Positions 11,661 through 23,795 of a DNA stretch of 64,000 nt are shown one piece after another. Origin of the DNA: Heterohyrax brucei (taxonomy: Eukaryota; Chordata; Mammalia; Hyracoidea; Procaviidae); assembly GCA_028571685.1 (NCBI GenBank), contig CM053141.1:69487833-69551832 (forward strand). The letters run 5' to 3'. Both the position numbers and the translations under genes were made by a program. Every line of letters begins with the position of its first letter. The stretch's first letter is position 1. The notes under the pieces were generated by a model. That model was not told the origin of the DNA. It ran no database searches and was given only the letters and a program-made list of their open reading frames with translations.

Positions 11661-12400
11661 TTTAAACTGTATTTTGAGTGAAGAGTTACAGACCAAATTA
11701 GCTTCTCACTGAACAGTTAATACACACACTGCTTTGCAAAACTGGTTGCCAAACCAATGACATACCAACACTCTCCCCTTTCTGACCTTGGGTTCCTCAT
11801 TTCCATTCTTCCAGCTTTCCTGTCCCCTCCTATCTTTTCATTCTTGTTCCCTGGGCTTCTGTGCCCATTCAGTGTCAAATACAAGGTTGAGCTATATGTA
11901 TTACTGTTTCTTTTACAGGCTGGTGGTAGCAGGGCACCATCAACTTAAGGAGGACTTAGTCTGACAGAGGCTACAGTAGTTGTAATCTGTTAGTCCCCTG
12001 GACTAATCCTTCCCTTGTGTCTGTGGTCTTCTCCATTCTTCCTTGTTTCAGACTGGGTGAGATCCGCAGATATATCTTAGAAGTCCACTCACAAAATTTA
12101 ATATCCCAGATGCTTATTCACCAAAGCAGGATATAGGATGTTTTCTTTATAAACTTTATATTATGCCAACTGAGCTAGATGGTCCTTGAGACCATGTTCT
12201 CCAGCTTTCAGCCCAGTAACTCAGTCCCTATGTGAGTTTGGATTTGTCTCTGAGGCTTCTACATGTATGACTTGGCCTTGGTCAAATTGTGCTGGTTTCC
12301 CCAGTACTGAAACTGTCTTACCTTTCACCAGAGCTAACACTTATCTGTTGTCTAGTTTTACTAATTTACATTTAAATAGCCACATCTGAATAGGAAATAC
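11660..12400. other. Intron sequence without recognised elements
   Basis: No element named. A 67-codon ORF here has no recognisable homology. Confidence 0.4.
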
Positions 12401-12860
12401 CATACAAAACAGCATCAAGACAAGGGAGAAAGGTGTCCTGGCATAGTCAGGAAGTCTGGAAAGAGGAGAAATGACGAAAGTCATCCCCAAAGAGGCACTT
12501 ACGAAACAGGATTCCGAAAGATGACAAGCAGCTGACCAATCAGATAAGGTGAAAAATATTCCAGGGTTGGGGCAGCACATACAAAAGCACTGAGAAATGG
12601 CCCAAGGATATTTTAAAAACTCAGTACATGTCACATTATACATACACAGAGGGTAGAATGAAGAGAAATGCGATAGGAGGGCAAGTACAGACAATGAAGA
12701 CAAAAGGCAGAGCCTAGCTTATAAAAGAGACACCACACTAAGGCATTTAAATTTGATCATGCAGGTATTTGGAACTAGGGTCAATTTTGCTATTTTACAA
12801 AGATTTTTTTGGCAGAAGTCTGAAATGGAGAGTAAATGTGAAAATGGGAGGTTACTTTAA
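12400..12860 (-). repeat. L2-like antisense fragment
   Basis: TTCCAGGGTTGGGGCAGCACATACAAAAGCACTGAGAAATGG and neighbouring blocks resemble the antisense L2 3' region. A 120-codon minus-strand ORF over it is not a gene. Confidence 0.45.
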
Positions 12861-13544
12861 GTTACTATTATATTAGTTTACCAAAAATTATGAACCTAAA
12901 CTCTGGGAGTAGAGATGGAAATGGAGAAGGGAACACATTAGCTACTTGAGAGGGATGTGGGAAACCAGATCTAGAGGAAAACTCCCTGATCTCTGCTTCA
13001 GTTACTGAAAATAAGACAAGTAAGAAAGCAAGGAGGATCAGACAAGAGAGGAAGAGAAGAAAATCGCAGTATTTCACTGCTGGCAGCTTTAGATTACAGA
13101 GTGCAAGCTAGGGGGAAGGCAGATTTGTGTATAACACAAAAGAAGGGAAGGGTATCTGAGCCTCCAAGGCCAAGTAAGGTAAGAGAAACCAAGCCGTGTT
13201 GGAACCTCCTGTGAGAGGAAGCTGAATGTGCCAGTGTCTGAACTGAGTAACAGTGTGGTCTCCTCTGTCTGCCTGTGCTCTCTGGTTATCAGGGCATAAC
13301 TAATGAAATGTCAGTGGAACAATACAGTCAAAGTCACCATGCTTGAAAACATCCTCCATCTCTTTATCTTATTAGATGAAAAACACAAAAATAATTTGTG
13401 ATCTACTTTATAGAAAACAAGGCCAAAAAAAAAGTACCACACATTTCCTATACTGTGTATCACGCATACATTATAGCAAACACCTATCCTTTGACTAAAA
13501 AAGTCTTACAGTGTTTTTGAAAACAAACAAATACTGAAACTTGC

Positions 13545-13720
13545 ACAGTACTAGCTAGGCACTCTGCATTTTATCATGTTTCACAACTATTCTGAGAAAT
13601 GGTTAGTATTCTCTCTATTTTACAAGTGAGGAAATTAACGCTCAAGAAAGTTAAATGGCTGCCTGTAGCTAACAGGTGGCAGAAATGAGATGCCACTTCA
13701 AGTGCAAAAATCAAGTTCAA
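13545..13720 (-). repeat. MIR element
   Basis: TAGCTAGGCACTCTGCATTTTATCATG..TATTTTACAAGTGAGGAAATTAACGCTCAAGAAAG..AACAGGTGGCAGAAATGAG follows the antisense MIR core. Confidence 0.6.
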
Positions 13721-13779
13721 AGCCCAGTGAACTGACCGAGTACATGCTGTTCACAAAAGAAGACAAAAATAAAGAACAG

Positions 13780-14020
13780 AAAAATGATGTCTCTGTTCCT
13801 ATCATTCTCAGGGCTTTTTCTGTTATTAACATCTCTTGATTTTATCTTGAAAACTATGTTCTCTGGCCTAAAATGCTTTCCTTTCTCTATCCAAGTTCTA
13901 AATGTGCTGTAACTTCAGCTCCAACTTAAGTTCCCCATCACTTGTGAAGCCTTCCCTCCATCACACACCCTCATTCCTATTGATCTCTTCTTCCATTTAC
14001 TGTCTCAGTCATTCAATCAT
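13780..14020 (+). repeat. L2 fragment
   Basis: AATGCTTTCCTTTCTCTATCC..CCCCATCACTTGTGAAGCCTTCCCTCC matches sense L2 3' sequence. An antisense L2-like piece follows at 14025-14150. Confidence 0.55.
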
Positions 14021-14179
14021 CCATCCACTCAAGAAACATAAGTCTGCGATAGACAGCCAATATACTCAGCACTGAGACTGTACACAGGAAATAAGATGCC
14101 ATGTTTGTAAAATCAAGTCTCAAGCAAGAAACGAGCCCAAGGGGCTAACAGCCTACACGGGTGACAGCCTCATCCATCC

Positions 14180-14705
14180 CAAAGAACTAGATGGTACCTA
14201 GCTACCACTACAGATCTCTCTGATCTGAACCACAATAGATGGCCCCTCACAGAATGGGAGAAAAACACAGAAAAAAACCCTCAAATTCTCAAAAAAAAAG
14301 TGAATGCACCAGCTGAAACAAGAGGATTCCCTGAGACTATTACCCTGAGACACCCTTTAAATCTCGAACCAAAACTATCCCGAGGTTACCTTTTAGGGAA
14401 ATAACAGACTGGCATGCGAAATAAAGGATATTACCCACGAGTGCGGTATTCCATTAAAAAACCATCTATATGAGACCAAAAGGTCAACAATTACTCTAAA
14501 GGAAAGTTGGGAAGACTAAGGGCCACAGAAACTAGAGTGCTGGAAACAGAACAACCAGAATGCAATTAAAGAAAATGTTGACAAGTTGTGAAAAATGCAA
14601 CTGATGTCACTGAGCAATTCGTATAAAAACTGTCAAGTCAGAGACTAAATTGCTGTTTAAACTTTTACTGAAAACACAATAAAATATTATGTAAAAACAA
14701 AGACA
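14180..14705 (+). mobile_element. L1 3' UTR fragment
   Basis: AACTAGATGGTACCTAGCTACCAC..GGGAAATAACAGACTGGCATG..GAAAATGTTGACAAGTTGTGAAAAATGCAACTGATGTCACTGA..ACACAATAAAATATT: the terminal L1 region, ending in its polyadenylation signal. Confidence 0.65.
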
Positions 14706-14734
14706 TGGTGTTTGTTTAGGAATACAACACAAAA

Positions 14735-15143
14735 CTGACTGTTTATTCATACTATGAGGTACGCCTTTGAATTGTGGTGTTGCAGAAGAATGCTGAATAT
14801 ACCATTGACTGCCAAAAGAACAAACAGATCTGTTTTTGGAAGAAGTACAACCAGAGTGCTCCTTGGAAGCCAAGATGACCAGACTTTTGTCTTTCATACT
14901 TCGGACATGTTGTGAAGACGGATCAGTCCCTGGAGAAGGACATTATGCTTGGTAAAGGGAAGGGTCAGCGAAAAAGAGGAAGACCCTCAACAAGATGGAC
15001 TGACACAGTGGCTGTAACAATGGGCTTAAGCATACAAATGATTGTGGACGTGACGCAAGACCAGGCAGTGTTTCATTCTGTTGTGCGTAGGGTCACTATT
15101 AGTTGGAAATGATCTGACGGCACCTAACTACAACAACAACATT
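14735..15143 (+). mobile_element. RTE LINE 3' end (afrotherian RTE)
   Basis: Encodes a broken C-terminal stretch: SLEKDIMLGKGKGQRKRGRP then STRWTDTVAVTMGLSIQMIV, as in RTE/BovB polyproteins. It ends with the tail shared with AfroSINE, GGGTCACTATTAGTTGG, and CTACAACAACAAC. Confidence 0.85.
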
Positions 15144-15818
15144 GGGTACCCCAAAGTGTTTTAAGATCTATATTCAATCATATGCTGTTTTATATATGGA
15201 AAGTATTAATGTGAATGTCCGAGTGCTTCAAAATCACCAAAAATTTAATTTGTCTATGGTCCCATGTGCATCCAACAAAAATTTGCTAAACTCCTTGAGG
15301 CACAGTGCTAGGTCCCATAGTGAATACAAATACATACTACAGCCAGTCACTGCTCTTCACTTGAAGAAATAAAACATACATGCAAATAACTGTAAGGCAG
15401 AACACACAATAAAACTAGTTAAATATTACATATAATGATAAGTACTAAGAGTATAGAGAAAAAAAGTGAAAACACAACAGATTATCAAGGAGAAATCAAG
15501 ACCAGCAGCATCTTTAAAGGCCAAAATAAAAGGTAAATGCTAGAAAAGGAAGATTTATACTTAACCATGGCTGACTGGTCATTTTCTAATTAAAAATAAA
15601 GTAAGTCACTTCTATAAAAAGTAAATCTTGACTAATCCTAGCAAGTTCAATATGTGAAAAATATTTTGACTAGTAAGAAAACTGTGAAAATAAATATTAA
15701 ACGGAGGATTTAGATAAGCTATTCTGAGCTGCCAATTCTTTGCAGCCAGCTGGCTAAGAAAGACGACAAGTGGTAAGTGTCAAAACTATTGGCTACTGAG
15801 ATACATATACAGGGTCTC

Positions 15819-16272
15819 TGTCAAGGATTGAACTGTCTCCCCAAAAATGTGTGGAGCCATTTGGCTGGGCCATCATTCCTAATATTTTATGATTGTAGTC
15901 CATTCTGTGATTTTTCTACGCTGTATGTTAAAGAGGATTAAAATGGGACTGTAAATCCCTTCCTAAGGTTACCTCCCTGCTCCACTGTAAAGCGAGACCT
16001 TTTACCCTTTTATCCTACAAGAGATAAAAGGGAGGCAAGCAGAGAATTAGGAACCTCACCCCATCAAGAGGTTCCTGCACCAAGATGCTCTCTGAACAAA
16101 GACTGATGAAAACAAGGACTTTCCCCCAGAGCCAACAAAGGGGAAAGCCTTCCACTGGAACAAGCATCCTGAATTCAGACTTGAAGCCTACTGGACTAAG
16201 AATGAAGTTTCCTTTGTTAAAGCCATCCTACTCATGGTATTTCTGTTAGAGCAATACTAGACGACTAAAACA
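15819..16272 (+). mobile_element. Solo LTR, MaLR-type (family copy 2) with 5-bp duplication
   Basis: 454-bp element from TG (15819) to CA (16272), flanked by GTCTC at 15814-15818 and again at 16273-16277. Internal landmarks are GGATTGAACTGTCTCCCC, TTGGCTGGGCCATCATTCC, a purine-rich block and TTTGTTAAAGCCATCC near the end. Confidence 0.85.
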
Positions 16273-16279
16273 GTCTCAT

Positions 16280-16675
16280 AAAAGATAAAATGATCCTACA
16301 GATTTATTCAATATTTGTATTAAACATATGAACAAAATTTTCTAGCTTTTTAATGTTAAATAGCATGTTCTATTACTGAATTACTCAGGGAAAAACATAC
16401 TATTTTAAATGTAAAGGAGAATCATAATTATCTCATAATTTCAATTTAGCAATAATTAAATAAAATGCAAGGATAGGTACTGCCATACATCTCTTCTAAT
16501 ACAGTACCAGCATAAGACTATTCCTGAATTCTAATCTCATTAAAAATACTTAACTCACACTCACAGTAAAAGTAGGTGGTTTGCTATGCTCTATTAGTAA
16601 GAAATTATGTGATAATACTTACATCTACTCATAATATTTTTGCACCACTCAGTGTATTAAAAACACTGAAGCTGT
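16280..16675. other. Intron sequence without recognised elements
   Basis: AT-rich, no element seen. Confidence 0.4.
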
Positions 16676-16676
16676 A

Positions 16677-17515
16677 CTAAATGAAAAAGAACATTTCAAC
16701 AGAATCAGCAGAAGATTCATCAACAACTATGATACGCAACTGATACATGCTTGCTTGCTCAAAGTGAAGAGAACTTCCAAAACTTACTGATGAAGACAAA
16801 AAACCACAGCCTTCAGTATGGATTATACCTCAATACAGAGGAAACAAAAGTCCTAACAACAGGACCAATGAGGAACATCATAATTAACAGACAGAATACT
16901 GAACTTGTCAAGGATTTAAACTTACTTGGATTCTTAACCAACATCTATGGAAGCAGCAGTCAAGAAATCAAAGGATGTATTGCATTGGGCAAATCTGCTG
17001 CAAAAGACCTCTTTAAAGTGTTAAAAAGCAAAGATCACTTTGACAACTAGGTATGCCTGACTCAAGCCTAGTATTTTCAATTGCCTCATATGCATGTGAA
17101 TGCTGAATACTGAACAAGGAAGAATGAAGAAGAAATGATGTCTTTGAATTAGGTTGCTGGTGAAAAATACTGAATACAGTAGGGACTCCCAGAAAAAGGA
17201 ATAAATCTGTCTTGGAAGAAGGACACTCAGAAAGCTCCTTGATACACGCTTGCTTGCTCAAAGTGAAGAGGATGGCGAGACTTCATCTTACGTACTTTGT
17301 GTATTAAGGAGGGGACAATCCCAAAGAAGGATATCATGCTTGATAAAGCAGGAGAGTCTCCAAAAAAGAGGAAAACCCTCAACAAGAAAGACTGCAAAAA
17401 CTGGCTCAAATGTAACGAGAACTGTGGGGATGGTGCAGGACCAGGCAGTGTTTCATTCAGTTATACAAAGGGTCTCTATGAATCAAAACAAACTCAACAG
17501 CACCTAAGAGCAACA
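16677..17515 (+). mobile_element. RTE LINE 3' half with internal duplication
   Basis: Broken coding region starting just before the RT active-site block: LLMKTKNHSLQYGLYLNTEE, later DLFKVLKSKDH, then a frame-shifted tail with MVQDQAVFHSVIQRVSM, ending TCAACAGCACCTAAGAGCAACAACG. A 31-bp block from the RT region recurs 499 bp downstream (see findings). Confidence 0.85.
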
Positions 17516-18360
17516 ACGTCTAATTATTTATCTATTTCAAGATCCTATATGCTAAACAAAACCATTATATTCATCTGACTATACAGAATGAAACTCAAAC
17601 ATCACATGAAAGCTTGGGAAATTTCTTTTCCCCAGAGCATTCAGATTTTCTATTTGCCTAGGATAGGTTTTCAGAAAAGATTACTAAACATATTTTTTGG
17701 AGGGAAAAAATATATAAGTTCTCATACGTCCAACTAAACTTCTTATGGATCTGACCTGCCCACAAATAATAATTCAAGTTTTGGATAAAATACAAGACAC
17801 TATCCGAAGCCACTAAAAAAATGAACAGAAAAACAGGTGCACCATGAAGGAGAGGCAAGACAAGAAGGGACCAACACAAAAGGAGCTTCCCATTTTTATG
17901 GTGGTGCTGAGTGAAGCAGCTAAAATGCAGAGACAAAAACTAGCTTTTCTGGCATATAGAACCAGAATATTGAGTTTGGCATAACCACAGAGGCTGGACA
18001 GAGGGTCTGTGTGTGTGTACGGGTGTGTGTCTGAGACAACCACAGAGGCTGGAAGGAGTGCATAGGGGTAAGGCAGCATCCTAAACAGGAAAGGGCCACA
18101 GAAGCACACTGCGTGCATCCACACCCCTAAGAGATCCCTGAAATACTGTTACGTAAAGCAGACTGCAAGCAGCCCAGTTAGATAGAAGAACTGAACAGAA
18201 ATGTGCCTATCTTAGAGACAGAATTTGCAATGTGGGTCTGAACAAGTTAATTGTTTACAGAAATCTACAACTATAGAATCCATCCTTTCACTCATCAAGA
18301 CAGACCCTGTGATGGGCCATACAAGAACTCTCAAAGCATTTCAGTCTTGAAATTGTACAG
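17516..18360. other. Intron sequence with a short (GT)n tract
   Basis: No coding or clear transposon signal. A degenerate GT repeat sits at about 18007-18034. Confidence 0.45.
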
Positions 18361-18361
18361 T

Positions 18362-20345
18362 CTGTATACTCTAACCACATGGAATGAAATCTGAAATCAG
18401 TAATAATAAAATATATAAGAAAACTTCAAATTTATGGAAGTTAAACAACACTTCTAAATGACCCATAGAAAAAATAATCCAAAGGAATCCATAAGCAAAC
18501 TATTGGAACTAACAGAGGAGTTTAGCAAAGTAATGGGATACAAGATAAACCTAAGTAAATCAGTAGGATTCCTTTATATCAACAGTGAGATTATTAAAGA
18601 AGCAATCACCAAATCAATTCCATTTTCTTTAACCCCCAAGAAGATAAAATACCTGGGAATAAATCTGTCTAGAGAAATAAGAGATCTTTATAAAGAGAAC
18701 CACAAGACCTTACCACAAGAAACTAAGACAGACTTACATAAATGGAGTAATCTACCCTGCTCTTGAATACAAAGACTCAAGATTGTGAAAATGTCTATTT
18801 TGCCCAAAGCAATGTACTTATGTAATGCAATCCCAATACAAATTCCAGTGACATTTTTTAATGAGATGGAGAAACAAATCGTCAACTTTGTTTGGAAAAG
18901 GAAGAAACTTTGGGTAAGTAAAGCACTACTGAAGAAGAAAAACACACTGGGAGCCCTTTCACCACATGACTTTAGAATCTATTACACTGCCATGATAGTC
19001 AAAACAGCCTGGTACGGGTTCTAGTACCAAAAGAGACATATAGACCAATGGAACAGAGTTGAGACCCCACAGTTGCCACCATCCTCCTACAAACAGCTGA
19101 CATTTTACAAAGACCCCAAGATTTTTAACTGGGGTAAGAATGGTCTCTTTAACAAATGGTGCTGGCAAAATTGGGTATCCATCTGCAAAAAACTGAAACA
19201 ACATCCGTATCTCACACCTTATACAAAAAACAACTCAAAAGAAGATAAAAGACCTAAATATCAAATCTAAAATGGTAAACCTTATCCAAGATAAAGTAGG
19301 ATCAACAATGCAAGTTTTAACACACAGTGTAGACAGACTTCAAAGTCTAACACAGCACATTCAACAGAAGAGAAAACAGGTAAATAGGAACTACTAAGAA
19401 TCAAACACTTATGCTCATCCAAAGACTCCATCAAAAGAATTAAAAGACCAGCTACAGAACGGGAAAAAACACTTGGCAATTCTATGTCTGACTGATGTTT
19501 GATCTCCATAATCTATAAGCCAAGCCAAGCCATAAGGTATTACAAAATATCAACAAGAAAAGGATAAATAATTCAATTAAGCAATGGGCAAAGGAGATGG
19601 ACAGACATTTCCCTAACAAGGATATCCAAGCAGCCACAAGACACATGAGGAAATGCTCACAATCATTTGCTATTAAAGAAATTCAAATCAAAACTACAAT
19701 GAGATACCATCTCACCCCAACAAGGTTGGCCATGATCCAAAAAACACAAAACAACAAATGCTGGAGAGGCTGTGGAGAAACTGGGACACTCCTACACTGC
19801 CGGTGGGATTGCAAAATGGTGCAGCCTCTTTGGAAAGCAATTTGGTGCTTCCTTAAAAAGCTGGATATAGACACATCATTTGACTCAGTAATTCCACTGC
19901 TCAGAATTTATCATTCAGAAACAAAGGTTGTCACACAAACAGACACATGTACACAAATATTTGTTGCAGCACAGTCCACAATAGCAAAACGTTGGAATCA
20001 ACCCCAATGCCCATCAACAGATGAATGGATAAGCAAACTAAGGTACATATACTCCATGGAACACTATGCTATGATAAAAAACAATGACAATTTTACAAAA
20101 TATCTCATAACATAGGCGCATTTGGAAGAGATCATGCTGAGTGAAATCAATCAGTGTCAAAAGGACAAATTTTGTATGAGACCCCTGTTATAAGGACTTA
20201 ACAAGAGAATTATCCAAAGAAGAAAATGACCGTGTTGGCTACATGGGTGTGTGGGGGGTTGAGGGTTTATCATAGATGTGATAATTGATAGATTTTAGAA
20301 ATTTTATTCTTCTACTGTAATTGTTAAAAAATAAACAAATATTTA
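18362..20345 (+). mobile_element. L1, 5'-truncated, ORF2 C-terminal half and 3' end
   Basis: Successive broken frames read L1 ORF2: KIKYLGINLSREIRDLYKEN, FFNEMEKQIVNFVWKRKKLW, SKALLKKKNTLGALSPHDFR, and TTMRYHLTPTRLAMIQKTQN then NKCWRGCGETGTLLHCRWDC. The last frame is open for 172 codons (19597-20115). Several stops and frameshifts make it inactive. It ends in an A-rich tail. Confidence 0.9.
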
Positions 20346-20514
20346 AAAAAGAATACACTGCTCTTACATCTATTGTTGTCAAGATGACATCTTTTAAAAT
20401 TTGTCATGTTTTCAACTCTTTCATCAAATTAAAAGCCATTTAAAATTTTTTAAAAAAGAAAAATAAATAAATCGCAAAAGAAATTACAAGCAAATTTTGA
20501 GACATGAAAGATCT

Positions 20515-21003
20515 ATACGAGGTCCAACAACTAAATCCCCAAACTTAATTGTTCTAAGTGCAACATACTTCATTGCTGAAGATTACTATAGTCACCTTCA
20601 AAATTCTCCCCTTAAGCTATGCACCAATGCCAGTGCCTCGTCCATCCTTCAAAGCAATTCTAGAAGTCTTTCTAGAATGACCATTGCACACAGTGGCACA
20701 GGAGCAAGTTCACAAACTTCACTGTCTAGTTGTCTGTGAGGAAGTTTTTAGCCAGAAAACAAACAAATGTATTAGAACAACCACTTGATCTCGCCCCCAG
20801 TGACTTTTTCTTTACCTGAAGATAAAGGAAATATGGAAAAGACAACATTCTGATGATATTCAGGACATCAGGGGTAATACAACGACAGCTCTGATGGGCA
20901 TTCCAGAAAAGTTTCAAAACTGCTTTGAAGGGAGGACTAGGTGCTAGCATTGGTGCACAGCTTCCTAAGGGGGGTACTTCAAAGGTGACCACAGTGATAT
21001 TCA
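20515..21003. mobile_element. Mariner-like transposase remnant, two 3' ends in inverted orientation
   Basis: Plus strand from about 20741 reads RKFLARKQTNVLEQPLDLAP then SDFFF, matching the mariner signature FLA..VL.HP..SPDLAP.DFF; downstream codons resemble the F-x-RCI-x-GxYFEGD end. The adjoining segment at 20515-20685 is the reverse complement of the same 3' region (20885-21003 shows clear inverted similarity). Its outer end, TATACGAGGTCC, looks like a TA target plus a mariner terminal repeat. Both parts are inactive. Confidence 0.6.
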
Positions 21004-21075
21004 GCAATGAGGTATGATCAGGGTCTAATCTCCCTAATCTGTAAGATACTGCAAAACCTCAACAAGAAAAAGACA

Positions 21076-21175
21076 AATAAGCCAAGCAAAGTGCCTTCAA
21101 GTCGGATCCCACTCATGGCAACCCTAGGGGCCAGGATAGAACTAACCCCCAGAGTATTCAAAGAGCGCCTGGTAA
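21076..21175 (-). repeat. AfroSINE, truncated, inserted in L1
   Basis: GCCAAGCAAAGTGCCTTCAAGTCGGATCCCACTCATGGCAACC..AGAGCGCCTGGTAAT; lacks the tRNA-like head. Confidence 0.7.
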
Positions 21176-21286
21176 TAACACAATTAATAAGTGGGCAAAT
21201 GATACGAACAGATATTTCACTAAAGAAGACATCCAGGAGGCTAACAGACACATAAGGAAATGCTCATGATCATTGTTTAATAACAA

Positions 21287-21452
21287 GAAAAAAAAACAAA
21301 CCTGCTGTCAAGTTGATTTTGATTCATAGTGACTCTATAAGGTCAGTGCAGTCTGTACCATGGAGTTTCCAAGAAGCACCTGGCAGATTTGAACTGTCAA
21401 CCTTTTGGTTAGCAGATGTAGTACTTAACTACCATGCAACCAGGATTTCCCA
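21287..21452 (-). repeat. AfroSINE (short type), inserted in L1
   Basis: ACCTGCTGTCAAGTTGATTTTGATTC..CCTTTTGGTTAGCAGATG..CAACCAGGATTTCCC; full length. Confidence 0.88.
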
Positions 21453-22944
21453 TTAGACAAGAGAGAAATCCAAATCACTACAATGAGATACTATCTCACA
21501 CCAACAAGGCTAGCATTAATCCAAAAAACACAAAATAATAAATGTTTTGGAAAGGCCATGGACAGACAGCAACACTTCTACACTGCTGGTACGAATAGGA
21601 AATGGTACAACCTAGAAATAGAAGTATCATACAAACCAGCAACCTGCTTTTTGGAATATATTATTAGAGCAGTAAGGGCTGTCACATGAATAGATACATG
21701 CACACCAATGTCCACTGCAGCACTACTCACAACAGCAAAAAGATGGAACTAACCTAGGTGCCCATCAACAGGTGAATGGATAAACTATGGTATATTCACA
21801 CAGTGGAATACTACGCAGTGATAAAGAACACCAATCATCTTGGGAAACATTTCTTAACACGGAGGAATCTGGAAGACATTATCCTGAGTGAATGCAGTTG
21901 CAAAACAACAAATATTATAAGAGACCACTACCATAAGGACTCAAGACAAGGTTTAAATACAGAAGAAAGTAGTCTTTGATGTTTCTAAGGGTGGGGAGGG
22001 AGGAAGACAGTTATTTATTGATTAGATAGTAGATACGTGGGTTAGATGAAGGGTGTGACAGCACACAGTAGAGGGAAAGTCAGCACAGCTAGATTAGCCC
22101 AAAGGCCACCAGGTTTCCTAACTATAACTCAACACTTCAAAGGACAGAGTAGCAGGGGCATGGGTCTGGGGACCATGGTTTTAGTGAATACCTAGGTCAA
22201 CCGGCATAATGAACTTTTTTAAGAAAATGTTCTGCATCCTTTTTGGATGAGAGACATCTGGGGTCTGAAAAGCTAGCAAGTGGCCATCTAAGTAGCATCA
22301 ATTGGTCCCAACCCACCATCACAGAAGAAACACCACCAACCTTAAACAAAGCATATTAGAGAAAGAAGAAAGAACACCTCCCTACTTAGTGAGGCAGAGA
22401 CTCTGATACCAAAACCTGACAAAGATGTCACACTGAAGCAAAAAAATTACACAGCAATCTCCCTCAGAAACACAGATGCAAAAACACTTAACAAAATATC
22501 ATCAAACTATATCACATGTGATATGAAAAATATTATAAATATATCATGACCAAGTGAGGTTTATCGTAGGAATACAAATCCCAGGATTACTATGCAAAAG
22601 AAAGTATTACTATAGAATAAAAACCATATACATTTCAATTAAGAAAAAAATCTAAAAAAAGTTCAGCAACAATTCATGACAAAATTTGCAGCTAACTAAG
22701 AACAAATTGGAACTTCGACTATCTGATAAATACAATCTACTAAAAAACTACAGGTAACATCATAGTTGAGTGAAATCGTAAACACTTTCAGCCTAAGATT
22801 AGGCACAAGACAAGGATGCCCATTCTCATCATTGTCTTTCGTTTACATAGAAAATCTTAAAGAATCTATAAAGTAACTCTTAGAACTAATAGTGAATTTA
22901 GCGTGGATGTCAGATGAAGTTAACATAAAGAACTGTTATTTTTA

Positions 22945-23160
22945 TATGCTGCCAGCAAACAGGTGTGCCTGAGTAGCAGTTAAGTGCTCAGCTAATAGCT
23001 GAAAGGTTAGAAGTTCAAAACCTCAGTAGAGAAGTGTGTCGATCAGCTTCCAAAAGGTCACAGCTGTGAAAACCTTACAATGCAGTTCAACTCTGCACAC
23101 AGTGGGTCATCACCAGTTAGAATCAACTGGATGGCAACTAATAACAACAGCAAATAACAG
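22945..23160 (+). repeat. AfroSINE (long type), inserted in old L1
   Basis: CAGTTAAGTGCTCAGCTAATAGCTGAAAGG (A/B-box part), GTGTGTCGATCAGCTTCCAAAAGGTCACAGC (long-type block), TTAGAATCAACTGGATGGCAAC tail. Confidence 0.8.
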
Positions 23161-23633
23161 GAAAAACAAAACTATAAAAACAATTCTATATGCTATAGTA
23201 TAACAAAAAGTAAAATAAATATCTGGGAAAAAAATTAACAAATAACATGCAAATCCTGTACAGTGAAACTATTAAAACTTGTGAAAGACCTAAATAATGA
23301 AGAGCCATGCCATGTTCAAGGATCAGAAGATTCAGTGTTATTAAACCAGCAACATTCCTCAGATTAATCTGTAGATTCAATGCCTTTCCAATCAAAACCC
23401 CAGCAGGATTTTGTAAAAATGGACAAGATAATTTTAAAATTTATATGGAAACACAAAGGATCTAGAATATTCAAAGCAATCTTCATAAAAGAAAAAATTT
23501 AGAGGACTTACACTACCCAATTTCAAGACAATATAAAGCTACCCAAATCAACACAGTATAGTACTGGTACAAGGACAAACATATTGACAATGAAGTAGCA
23601 TGGAATCCAGAAACAGAGCTACAGAGCTATTAA

Positions 23634-23795
23634 AAAAAACCAAACCCACTGTCACTGAGTGGATGCCAATTCCTAGAAATGCTACAGTACAGAGTTAGAA
23701 CTGCTCCATGGTGTTTCCAGGGAACAGATTTGAACTGCCAACCTTTCAGTTAGCAGATATGGCACCTAACCACTATACCACCAGAGTTTCCAGCA
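23634..23795 (-). repeat. AfroSINE (short type), inserted in old L1
   Basis: AACCAAACCCACTGTCACTGAGTGG..TTTGAACTGCCAACCTTTCAG..ACCACCAGAGTTTCC. Confidence 0.88.

Larger units (their letters stand above)
21005..22335 (+). mobile_element. L1 ORF2 3' end and 3' UTR, split by two AfroSINEs
   Basis: L1 pieces flank the SINEs: ATAAGTGGGCAAATGATACGAAC..GATATTTCACTAAAGAAGAC, then MRYYLTPTRLALIQKTQNNK, MDKLWYIHTVEYYAVIKNTN, and the 3' UTR (GGTGGGGAGGGAGGAAGACAG..AAAGCTAGCAAGTGGCCATC). Confidence 0.85.

Noticed and set aside
12341..12703. 120-codon minus-strand ORF
   Set aside because: Falls in an L2-like antisense fragment; no family resemblance or splice context.
19597..20115. 172-codon ORF as a host gene
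   Set aside because: It is the C-terminal end of L1 ORF2 (TTMRYHLTPTRLAMI..CWRGCGETGTLLH) in a 5'-truncated, frameshifted copy.
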